In this document: piece by piece, positions 54,646 through 64,000 of the stretch
Layout of the letters: each line of letters begins with the position of its first letter
Numbering within the stretch: the first letter of the stretch is position 1
NCBI GenBank assembly: GCA_037953745.1
Contig: JBAKBP010003116.1
Span: forward strand, 1-64,000
Direction of reading: 5' to 3'
Length of the DNA stretch: 64,000 nucleotides
Origin: Lithodes maja
Taxonomy: Eukaryota > Arthropoda > Malacostraca > Decapoda > Lithodidae
Notes under the pieces: model-generated
Seen by the model: the letters and a program-made list of their open reading frames with translations, nothing else
Databases searched by the model: none
What the model was told of the DNA's origin: nothing
Position numbers and translations under genes: made by a program

Positions 54646-55774
54646 ATGGATAAAAAGAGATGGAGCCATCAGAATCACAAAGAGGAGGCATGGAGGAATC
54701 TATTCCAAATAAAGAGGATTTCAAAGCGGACCACCATTTATGAGGCTGTGTAGCTCCTGCCAGAACATCCTGAAGATGGGAGTTATAATCCCTCTCAGCA
54801 CCATCATAAACTCTCTGCGCAGCTGCCCTTTTAAAAACATAATTTTCCCAATGCAAGGGGGTTTGATTACGCCTCCATAGACGATATGCAGCCTGTTTGT
54901 CATCAAATGCACGCTTGCAGTCATCATTAAACCATGCTTTATCCCTGATACGAGACTTAATTGTCTTTGATGGAACTCTTTTGCGAAGGATACCAAGAAG
55001 GGAATTGTTGAGAGCTGAAACTGGGTCATGAGATCTTAGTATGTGATTCCACTCAATATTACAAACATCATTACAAACGTTGTCCCAGTTAACCCGGGAT
55101 TTAAGGTAGACTTTACGTCTACCTAATTAATTTCTATTAGTTGGAGAGACCGAGTTCAACCACTCTTGATGATGCGCATTGACATCACCAACAAAAATAA
55201 AAGATGATTTGACATCTACAGACTGTATTGAAGCCATGGCTGTTAAAAGGCAGTCATATATGTCATTGTTAACATCAGGATTTCTGTACAGGCTAAAAAT
55301 GTAATGATTATGATACTTGCTGGAAACTTTAACTAACTGCATCTCATGGCATTTACAAATATGCTTAGTTAAGTGCTGAGCATTATACCCAGATCTAATA
55401 TATAAGCTCATTCCACGAGCACGAGGAATAGAATCACGCCGAATAAGAACTGGTTTACCGAAGTTAGGTATAAGAAGTTCAGATTAATCTCTATAACCAG
55501 AGACAAGGGTTTCAGAACAAAAGACAATATCATAATCAACAGATGCCAATGTAAGATCCTTGATGTTCTTATAGAGACCACGAATATTGGAATAAAATAC
55601 ATGACAACTTGTAGCAAGTTGTCTGTGAGGACCGGGATTAACTTCTATATCACCGGACAAAAGTAGAAACAAAAACAGAAAAAGTTGAAAGCAATCCATA
55701 TACAAATACATAAAGATGGATATAAACAGGTCGACCCAGACGGAGCCATCACATCTGGGTAAGGTATAAAACAA
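54645..55774 (-). pseudogene. N-terminus and endonuclease of the interrupted LINE, with 2A-like motif
   Basis: Minus strand from 55774: a hydrophobic stretch (FQLFLFLFLLLS) leads into GDIEVNPGP, a match to the D-x-E-x-NPGP 2A-type ribosome-skipping motif. The endonuclease starts VFYSNIRGLYKN, then VFCSETLVS. A TAA follows SGYRD near 55485, and the same frame continues PARGMSLYIRSG-like sequence (RARGMSLYIRSGYN) to FIFVGDVNAHHQEWL. The rest of the endonuclease, including the SDH region, is deleted near 55120. The linker (SRVNWDNVCNDVCNIEW, DKAWFNDDCKRAFDDKQAAY, HKWWSALKSSLFGI) follows to the copy-4 junction. Confidence 0.8.
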
Positions 55775-55810
55775 GCCCCAAAGACACCATATCCAGGGGG
55801 GAGCAGTAGC

Positions 55811-56600
55811 GGTGGATTTTATTTGTTTAGAAAAAACTAGAAACAGAAAAAGAATGCGAAATCTCCTGAAAATCCACCAGACTCAAAAGTCTTCCTCATT
55901 GGCCTGCTAACCACCGTGGGGAAAAAACCAGGAGATTGCAGGAAAAGGAAGGAAAGTTGTTGTATAGCACCAAACAGCAGGGATGGATGTAAACGGACAA
56001 TGGAAGACCTTGGTGCAGGCTATGGCAACATCCTAAACATCCATCATGGTAAAATACCATAAGTTTGCTAAATGGCCGTTGACTAATATATACAGTAGTT
56101 CATCCGCCCTTTGACAGGTATTGCTTTTAGTCCTGCAGTGTGTCTAGCCACCCACCCTCCAAGTGAGGACCCGGAGGGGTCTATAGCCTGAATTTGTACA
56201 TGGAAATAAAACATATTCGTAATACTAACAAGTGATCCCAGTATAGATTCGGACCAATCGGGTCAATTCGGACATATTTGAACATTTTAAAAGGGTCTTA
56301 TCACACTTCCTAAAAGCATAAATATGCCTATCATATCATAAGATACGGTACAACCCTTTTGGGGCAAATTCAGACACATCTGGATTTATGACCCTGACAA
56401 TGTAAAAGTAAGGATTATTGTGACATAACTAAAAAATACCCCGTGTAAGTGACCACAATCAACCCAATTACAAACAATATCTGAATCTGACAGGTTGTAT
56501 TTATTTTATTCATTTTCATCCTGTCTGAATTTACCCCATTTTTACAGAAATTACAAATATATATAATTACATACCGTACCCAATTACGGGAAATAATATG
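55811..56600. other. No gene recognised
   Basis: Mixed AT-rich sequence. Variants of TTCGGACA/TTCAGACAC near 56270 and 56370 echo the hairpin at 49382. Nothing else. Confidence 0.4.
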
Positions 56601-56601
56601 C

Positions 56602-56680
56602 GCGGAGCCCTGGCGGTTGAGTGGAGAGCACGCTCACGTGTGTATCTGCTTGACCTGGGTTCAATCCCAGCCAAGGCGGA
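56602..56680 (+). other. tRNA-like sequence
   Basis: A-box-like TGGCGGTTGAGTGGAGAG and B-box GGGTTCAATCCC at roughly tRNA spacing. Acceptor pairing is poor. Probably a tRNA-derived SINE head or pseudogene. Confidence 0.45.
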
Positions 56681-56704
56681 CATTTAGTGGGTGTGGTAGT
56701 ACTT

Positions 56705-56712
56705 CCTAGCAT
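56705..56712. repeat. 8-bp target-site duplication (left) of hAT element
   Basis: CCTAGCAT, identical to 58106-58113. Confidence 0.9.
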
Positions 56713-58105
56713 CAGAGGTGGGCAGGTGCGCGCCATTTGGCGCTCTGCGCTTTGCGATCCGGAGCGCATTACCAATATAGAGGAGCGAGGAGCGGCAAAA
56801 TTCTGAAATCGGAGTGCAGGCGGGGAGCGCAGCTAGAAATTCGCGCTTCTTTCTGGCGCTCCGGAGGCGATTTTTCCTGTCAACAACAGGTACAAGAACG
56901 TCATTATCGTGTCCAGTCATCGTACCGTTCGTACGGTGTTACCCGAGCCTGTCTGACTGTCTGATAGTCAAAAGACACTATAGACTTCAGAGACTTTTAT
57001 CATTTTATGGTATCGATACTATCGGAATGTTACTTGAATGTATGGGTGGGAGGGTGGTTTGGGGGATGGTGGGGGGAAGGTAGAAGCGTAATTGAATCGT
57101 GTTACAAATATGAAGCCGATTGGTGAGGTAGTTTCGCCACCACAGATTTTATTTGTTTTCCTTTTCTTCGTACGGATACGCTGGAAGTGGGTTGTGGGAG
57201 GAAGTTGAGGGTATGGTGGGGGGAAGGCATAAGGGTAAGGCACTTGTCACACAAATATGGAACCGATTGGTGCAATCGCTTCGCCGCCACAGATTTTCTG
57301 TTTTTTTCCTTGTGAGGCGACCGATAGTCAGCGAGTGGGTGGGAGGAGGGGTTTGGGTTAGTGGTGGTGCCGTGGTGGGTATGCAGAAGGGTAAGGGTAC
57401 ATGTGGTAAAAAACTAAAAATATGAAAGCCATAGGTGCAGTCGTTTCGCTGCTACGATTTTTTTTCGGCGAGTCGGTATATAATTATATACGGACCTGGC
57501 ACTGGGCGTGACAACTGACATCTGACAAGACCCTAGTCCCGGCTGTATATATATATAATTATTATTAATTATATACCGTCGGACCTGGCAGTTTCGGACC
57601 TAGTTTCTCAGTTTGGACAGTTTCTGTAATTCTTTGTCATATCATAGATATCAATGGACAGTCACAATGTCACAAACTCACAATGATATCAATCATATCA
57701 TATCATTGACATTTGCAATGATATCAATCATATCATATCATTGACATTTGATTCATTGATATGACATAAAGAATAACAGAAACTGAGAAAGTGAGAAACT
57801 TAAACAGTTAAACTTCAGTAAGACACCATGACTTGAGGTTTTTAGAATGTTTTGAATTCTTGGAATTTAGTGAAGTGAAAGACAAAGGACAAAGTGAAGG
57901 ACAAAGGTAAATAATTAAATAACTTCTAGAACCTGTTTTTTTTTTGTTTTTTTTTTTTGTATATACCTATTTTTGGGAGCGCGGAGTGGGAAGCGCATCG
58001 GGTCTGCTGACAAAAGGAGCGCGTGAGCGCTGCCGCATTACCTTATGTCTGATGAGCGCGGAGCGCTGCCGCATTACCGGTCCCACCGGAGCGCGCCAAC
58101 CTCTG
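56713..58105. mobile_element. Non-autonomous hAT transposon (~1393 bp)
   Basis: Ends CAGAGGTGGGC (left) and CAGAGGTTGGC (right, reverse complement), inside a perfect 8-bp duplication; both are hAT hallmarks. GAGCGC-rich subterminal regions lie inside each end. The interior carries the tandem block shared with 50968-51590, (57000-57475), then an AT-rich hairpin (about 57617-57784; GTTTCTGTAATTCTTTGTCA against its complement) containing a duplicated CAATCATATCATATCATTG unit. No transposase. Confidence 0.88.
56968..57475 (+). repeat. Tandem module block inside the hAT element
   Basis: Starts AAAAGACACTATAGACTTC and ends GCTGCTACGATTTT; three units of the same module as 50968-51590. Confidence 0.8.
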
Positions 58106-58113
58106 CCTAGCAT
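58106..58113. repeat. 8-bp target-site duplication (right) of hAT element
   Basis: CCTAGCAT. Confidence 0.9.
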
Positions 58114-58985
58114 GTATATCATGTTCGCACCCAGTCGGGGCACCTCGATGACTTAGCCTATACAGACTAATGACATAGGCCTACACAACAAAGCCATTCC
58201 AACACGTACTTCCTCTATCTACAACACCTCGTCTCTACTATCTACACTTTCCCAGCCGTATGGTCCTAGTGTACTGTTTGATGGCGTACCGTAATGGAAT
58301 TCCAAATGTAAGACATGATGCCAATTAATTATTTTGTACTTTCACCGGTACCGGTAGTATATTTGGTTAATAACTATTATTTATAATTAATTAATGTACC
58401 GGTATAGCTTGAAGATCATGAATCAACCTGTATGTTCCCCCTGACATATTTTAAGTGCAGACACTGCTTTGAATGACAGATTGGTCACACTAGTAACCTA
58501 CATTTTCCATATGGCAAGATTTGTACACTATTTAAGACTGGAAAACTTATACAAACCTAAATTCAGAGAACCACTTGAAGGGAATGCTACGGTAATGTGC
58601 TTGCCAATCTGAGAAGGCCAAACTACCTTTCTATAAGATGAACTACGGCACAATACCGGTACTCGATCATTGCAAATATATAAGCCTGCCGTACCGGTAC
58701 TGCTACCCGGCCTATATTGAAATTAGTTTCTGCGTGTCACTGTATGCAGAGCTTTACTGATTTACAAACCGTCAATGCCTATCAAAAAGATGAGCTTCAT
58801 TAATTTATCTTAGTACGGAACATGGAGACACCTATATTTTACTCACTTGAATTAGGATAGCTGTAAACAGTGCATTTCTGCATGATGTGAGAGCAAAGTT
58901 TCTAGTACCGGTATCACAAGACAGTAAACCTTTGTTTGATATATTTATAGTCATGGTAGGTAAGCCTGCTTCCCTTAGCCAGCAG
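58114..58985. other. No gene; TACCGGTA-rich
   Basis: AT-rich with repeated ACCGGTA motifs (about 58345, 58400, 58655, 58695, 58910). No coding signal. Confidence 0.5.
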
Positions 58986-59642
58986 ACCAGTATTTCTTTG
59001 CAAGCATAAACAAATATATAGCAAATTTAAAGATCACGGCAACTCGAGGCTACTGACTTCAGCTGGGATCATTAAACTGAATTTAAAACTCTGGAGAGCT
59101 CTCATAGGTTTCACACAGGCTGGTTCAAACTTGTATACACTATGTTTCTCTTTCTTGTTAAGAATAATTGATACCGGTATTGAGTAAGACTCAATGTAAG
59201 GCAAAATATAATATACCGGTAGCCTACATGCATATCGGTACTGTACTAATGATGATAGGCCTACCATTTAACAACACCTATATACTGATACCGGTACGTA
59301 CTTGATGTGATGTATTATTATGTTCCTTCCAACAACCAACTATATATACTCCTAAAATCGATTAATGAAATTTACAAACACATGTGGCAGTCCGTGGATT
59401 CGAACCCAGGATGCTCACACCGAAAATCAACACCTTATGCATCGCACCACGAAGACAGTTGAACTCATATGCACTGCATTTTATGTTCCTGTAATGATAA
59501 AACTCTGCATAAATTAAAACTAATGAAAGATTATACCAATAAATGACAGTGCTGTACATTCTGTTCAGTAAGTCATGTTTCAGCAGAGTATTTTTGTATA
59601 AAAATTGGAAAATTGAACCCGGTACATGTACTAGTATATATA
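58986..59642 (-). repeat. Left arm of a ~655-bp large inverted repeat
   Basis: Reverse complement is almost identical to 61993-62648; the outer end is ACCAGTATTTCTTTGC. It contains a tRNA-like segment at about 59378-59452 (B-box GGTTCGAATCC on the minus strand). The two frames found identically in both arms reflect the duplication; I see no protein family in them. Confidence 0.85.
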
Positions 59643-59648
59643 TATACC

Positions 59649-59667
59649 GTATATAGTACTATATACA

Positions 59668-59722
<55 letters not shown>

Positions 59723-59728
59723 TATATT
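59649..59728. repeat. (TA)n microsatellite
   Basis: About 80 bp of TA repeat. Confidence 0.95.
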
Positions 59729-59916
59729 CTGACATACGGAGCCCTGTATGTTAATTTAAGAGTTAGAATTAGAGTTGAAGGAGCCACACTACCCAAACGG
59801 TGAAGCAGACTAGCGAGTGGGGAAACTAGCAAACTAGCCTTCACACCTGGGTGCGTCATAGGGGACCCTGCAAACTACTTGATGACCGACGCTATGACGT
59901 ATGTTCGACGCCAGGA

Positions 59917-60018
59917 GCTGTGATTGGACCAGGCACCTGTTATGCAACTCGAGGAGCTGTGAGTGGACCAGGCACCTGTTATGCGACTCGAGGAGCTATG
60001 ATTGGAGCAGGCACCACC
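59917..60018 (+). repeat. 39-bp tandem repeat with CCAAT boxes (2.6 copies)
   Basis: Unit AGGAGCTGTGATTGGACCAG...CACCTGTTATGCAACTCG; each copy holds an inverted CCAAT box (ATTGG, GTGG in the second) and a CACCTG E-box. Confidence 0.85.
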
Positions 60019-60055
60019 CCCGCCTCTTGATTCGTTCCTACACCATCATTGTTTG

Positions 60056-60064
60056 GTATATAAG
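60056..60064 (+). promoter_or_regulatory. TATA box
   Basis: GTATATAAG about 40-140 bp downstream of the CCAAT-box repeats; spacing is what a polymerase II core promoter would have. Confidence 0.5.
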
Positions 60065-60247
60065 ACCCGAGTTGTGGGCATTCAAATCAGTCTCATTTGG
60101 AGTTGGGGAAGGTGAACTTGCAGCTGGAGGAAGACGGGGTGAAGTATTATAATGGGATTGTGACTGTTAGTCAGATTATATAAATGTGTGTTAAGTGTGT
60201 TCGGTGTAAACACTTACGTTATGTTGGTTAGTGAGATATGTGATTGG

Positions 60248-60505
60248 GACGTTAATACTATTATTGTGTACTTAACTATTTGATTGCGAATTGACGTTAA
60301 CGCTACTATTATGTGCTTAACTATTTGATTGGGAATTAACGTGAACGCTACTATTATGTGCTTAACTATTTGATTGGGAATTAACGTTAACGCTACTATT
60401 ATGTGCTTAACTATTTGATTGGGAATTAACGTGAACGCTACTATTATGTGCTTAACTATTTGATTGCGAATTAACGTTAACGCTACTATGTACTTAACTA
60501 GTTTA
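60248..60505 (+). repeat. 45-bp tandem repeat (~5.5 copies)
   Basis: Unit CGCTACTATTATGTGCTTAA then CTATTTGATTGGGAATTAAC and GTGAA; variants alternate GTTAA/GTGAA. Confidence 0.9.
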
Positions 60506-61385
60506 GTTTACTAACTTGTGGACTAAAGCAACTCTTTAAGTAATTGGGTTATGATGAAAGTAATACTATTGTTTTATATTAATACTTACGAGTTCTTTCA
60601 TTTTCTTTGAATTAAGCTTACATTGCTTAACGGTGCTTAGTACGGTGATGCTATTGTCTCATATTAGTAATATCGCCTTAGACTAACATGGCTGTGTTAA
60701 TATTACTTCTAGTGATTTCCTAAGCTGAAGAAATTCTTTTGCTTCAAAATATTATATTTTGCTTTTCATATTATTTGAGTGAGACCTGAATCGAATCTAT
60801 GAAACGATCCTGTAACTTTATTTACTCATAATCAAACCTCAATGTTACGTGGTTAAGAAATACATTTAACTAATTATTAAATATATATATCTAACTTTTT
60901 ATGTGACTTTGATACTAATCCTGATGATAATAATAATATAATACTATTAACGTCAGACAAGAACCAAGAATAATTACATTAAATATAAATACAAGGACAT
61001 ATAAGAAAACTATCTATTCATTTAAAAAAGGGTAAGAGACAGAAATATTCTTACTTTAATATTTATCTTTCAAGACTTTTTATAGAATTAATAGTCCTTT
61101 AGATATAACTTATTCGGTTCATAACCATAGCCTACTAAGCTTCGGTTAAATAATAATTCTTTATAAATACTACATGACTTTAATTAGTTTCAGTATTTTT
61201 CATAATTAAAGAGTGTCAGTCAATAAAGGATACTAAGTCCTAAGATCCAAATGGAAAGGAAGCAACAACAGGAAATAATTTTATTAGATTTTACTTTTGT
61301 TTTGCCTTCAGCTGACTGATTCCTTAATATATATCTCTGTGCTATCTAGATTCATCAAGTTAACCACTTGAGGATCAAGATACGT

Positions 61386-61389
<4 letters not shown>

Positions 61390-61450
<61 letters not shown>
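61390..61450. repeat. (TA)n microsatellite
   Basis: Continuous TA run. Confidence 0.95.
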
Positions 61451-61481
61451 TACACACTATATATACATATACAGTAGAGCC

Positions 61482-61831
61482 TTGGTCGGCAACTCATCTA
61501 GGGGAGACAACCTTATACAAATCCGGGTGGATGGGACTGTCAGCCTTGGTTGGCAACCTGTCTAGGGGAGTAAACCTGATACAAATCCGTACTGCTTACC
61601 TAGGGGTAAGGCAGGTTAGTGGATGGATTAGCCAAACACCACTGTAGAAAAATAGTGCTAACAAGATACACAGAGGGCCTCGGAGTCGGACGGATCCTAA
61701 ATTGAGTGGTCAATCCTGTAAGTCCTTCACTAAACTGGCTCGGGTTGTCCTTCTCACAGGGAATAGGTCCGCTTGGGGGCATTCTGTGTATGGCCACCCT
61801 CTTAAGGGGAGTAAGGTGTCCGGCAATAGAT
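61482..61831 (+). mobile_element. SINE-like element with LINE-type 3' end, copy 2
   Basis: Same family as 3811-4198: GCCTTGGTCGGCAA, CTAGGGGAGACAACCTTATA, a second such unit, GGTTAGTGGATGGA, AAAAATAGTGCTAA, then GGCCACCCTCTTAAGGGGAG and GGTGTCCGGCAATAGATAGA. Flanks are TA-rich, so the target duplication is ambiguous. Confidence 0.85.
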
Positions 61832-61839
61832 AGATATAC

Positions 61840-61895
61840 ATATATATATATACACTAGGCCTATATAATTATATATATACAGTGTATATATACCG

Positions 61896-61955
<60 letters not shown>

Positions 61956-61992
61956 GGTATATATATATATATATATATATACATACCGGTAC
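61840..61992. repeat. (TA)n microsatellite with ACCGGTA interruptions
   Basis: TA repeats punctuated by TACCGGTA at about 61891, 61953 and 61984. Confidence 0.9.
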
Positions 61993-62648
61993 ATATATAC
62001 CAGTACATGTACTGGGTTCAATTTTCCAATTTGTATACAAAAATACTCTGCTGAAACATGACTTACTGGACAGAATGTACAGCACTGTCATTTATTGGTA
62101 TAATCTTTCATTAGTTTTAATTTATGCAGAGTTTTATCATTACAGGAACATAAAATGCAGTGCATATGAGTTCAACTGTCTTCGTGGTGCGATGCATAAG
62201 GTGTTGATTTTCGGTGTGAGCATCCTGGGTTCGAATCCACGGACTGCCACATGTGTTTGTAAATTTCATTAATCGATTTTAGGAGTATATATAGTTGGTT
62301 GTTGGAAGGAACATAATAATACATCACATAAAGTACGTACCGGTATCAGTATATAGGTGTTGTTAAATGGTAGGCCTATCATCATTAGTACAGTACCGAT
62401 ATGCATGTAGGCTACCGGTATATTATATTTTGCCTTACATTGAGTCTTACTCAATACCGGTATCAATTATTCTTAACAAGAAAGAGAAACATAGTGTATA
62501 CAAGTTTGAACCAGCCTGTGTGAAACCTATGAGAGCTCTCCAGAGTTTTAAATTCAGTTTAATGATCCCAGCTGAAGTCAGTAGCCTCGAGTTGCCGTGA
62601 TCTTTAAATTTGCTATATATTTGTTTATGCTTGCAAAGAAATACTGGT
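61993..62648 (+). repeat. Right arm of the large inverted repeat
   Basis: Counterpart of 58986-59642; ends GCAAAGAAATACTGGT. Includes the tRNA-like segment at about 62180-62250 (GTGGTGCGATGCATAAGG...GGGTTCGAATCC). Confidence 0.85.
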
Positions 62649-63721
<1,073 letters not shown>

Positions 63722-63725
63722 TTAA

Positions 63726-64000
63726 CCCTTCAAACTCGGATGGTACACGTGTGTACCATTATGTTTTGCCCCCAGGAACCCGGGTGGTACAACATTGTAC
63801 CATTGCTTGAAAGCCTGTGACCTTGGTGTGCGAGGCGTCGGTCCGACGCATGTAAACAACAGCCGGCTGGACCAACGCCCCGCATCTCCGGCCACAAGAA
63901 GGAGAGCGTCGCTTGTTCGTGTGTGCCTGTATGTTGTTAAGTATCGAAAAATAGTGTAAAGTGGCTGTTTTGGCCATAAAGTTATCTCCAATGAAATCAT
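63726..64000. mobile_element. piggyBac-type element end, runs off the window
   Basis: TTAA at 63722-63725, then CCCTTCAAACTCGGATGGTA with the two-box hairpin structure of piggyBac 2 (boxes at 63735 and 63779, 44 bp apart; GGTACAACATTGTACC kept). From about 63810 the sequence instead matches MITE copy A (5385-5580) in reverse complement. The other end is outside the window. Confidence 0.8.

Larger units (their letters stand above)
49610..55810 (-). mobile_element. 2A-bearing jockey/CR1-superclade LINE, interrupted twice
   Basis: A LINE read on the minus strand in three pieces: 54645-55774 (N-terminal motif, endonuclease, linker), 52141-52800 (RT) and 49675-50230 (thumb and C-terminus). A TIR transposon (50231-52140) and RTE-like copy 4 (52802-54645) separate them. 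Outer edges are approximate. It has a stop near 55485, an internal endonuclease deletion near 55120 and a gap at the copy-4 junction, so it is inactive. Confidence 0.8.
59730..61389 (+). mobile_element. LTR-like promoter-bearing insertion between TA tracts (tentative solo LTR)
   Basis: Bounded by TGACATACGG on the left and TACGTAACA on the right, each abutting a TA tract, as if one (TA)n site had been split. It contains 39-bp repeats with ATTGG (CCAAT-box) motifs, a TATA box (GTATATAAG near 60056) and 45-bp tandem repeats downstream. No ORF. No clean target duplication can be read in TA sequence. A host promoter is the alternative reading. Confidence 0.35.

Noticed and set aside
56602..56680. 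Functional tRNA gene
   Set aside because: Good B-box but no convincing acceptor or anticodon stems; kept only as tRNA-like.
61802..62091. Tyr/Ile-rich frames
   Set aside because: Translations of TA microsatellite.

Overview
This window is eukaryotic intergenic DNA built almost entirely from transposable elements. The TE mix (RTE-like, CR1-like and 2A-bearing LINEs, a Penelope-like element, BEL/Pao, a Gypsy element with rearranged pol order, many piggyBac-like TTAA elements, and heavy TA/TAGA/GA microsatellites) fits an arthropod, most likely a decapod crustacean. That assignment is inferred from resemblance to TE families I know from decapods; no sequence here is diagnostic of a species. The only recognisable host-type coding sequence is one splice-flanked exon of a Dicer RNase IIIb domain (10999-11117, minus strand).

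Layout. 0.4-3.4 kb: a TTAA MITE split by a 5'-truncated RTE-like LINE flanked by a ~183-bp direct duplication. 3.8-4.2 kb: a SINE-like element sharing the 3' end of that LINE. 5.2-5.7 kb: a 479-bp piggyBac-type MITE. 6.2-9.0 kb: a CR1-like LINE with an open 888-codon ORF. 9.4-10.8 kb: LINE debris, one piece split cleanly by another MITE. 11 kb: the Dicer exon. 12-17 kb: a P-element-like fragment and a 5'-deleted BEL/Pao element. 17-26.2 kb: a complete LTR element (1.8-kb LTRs) whose integrase lies upstream of reverse transcriptase. 26.2-28.3 kb: a 21/22-bp minisatellite. 28.3-33.6 kb: a satellite of ~264-bp units in an A-B-A-B dimeric order, rich in GGCCAAT, into which TTAA MITEs have jumped. 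34-46 kb: a stack of TTAA elements containing two ~4-kb piggyBac elements, one broken and one with an intact 973-aa transposase. 46-49 kb: two more RTE-like LINE copies. 49.6-55.8 kb: a jockey/CR1-superclade LINE carrying a 2A-like N-terminal motif, interrupted by a TIR transposon and by a fourth RTE-like copy. 56.7-58.1 kb: a non-autonomous hAT element with a perfect 8-bp target duplication. 59-62.6 kb: a ~655-bp inverted repeat whose spacer holds an LTR-like promoter region, TA tracts and a second SINE copy. 63.4-64 kb: a Penelope-like GIY-YIG fragment cut by a piggyBac-type end that runs off the window.

The most unusual system I see is the set of piggyBac/TTAA elements. Autonomous and MITE members with different interiors share a bipartite end: a CCCGGG-type box next to a short palindrome, repeated ~44-45 bp apart on the transposase-5' side and ~33-35 bp apart on the other side. 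The palindrome sequence changes between families while its symmetry stays. Both full-length piggyBacs also carry ~180-bp tandem arrays with a conserved AAGTGAAAGTGACAC-like motif downstream of the transposase. Coordinates, repeat periods and spacings are hand-counted; clade names are motif-based.
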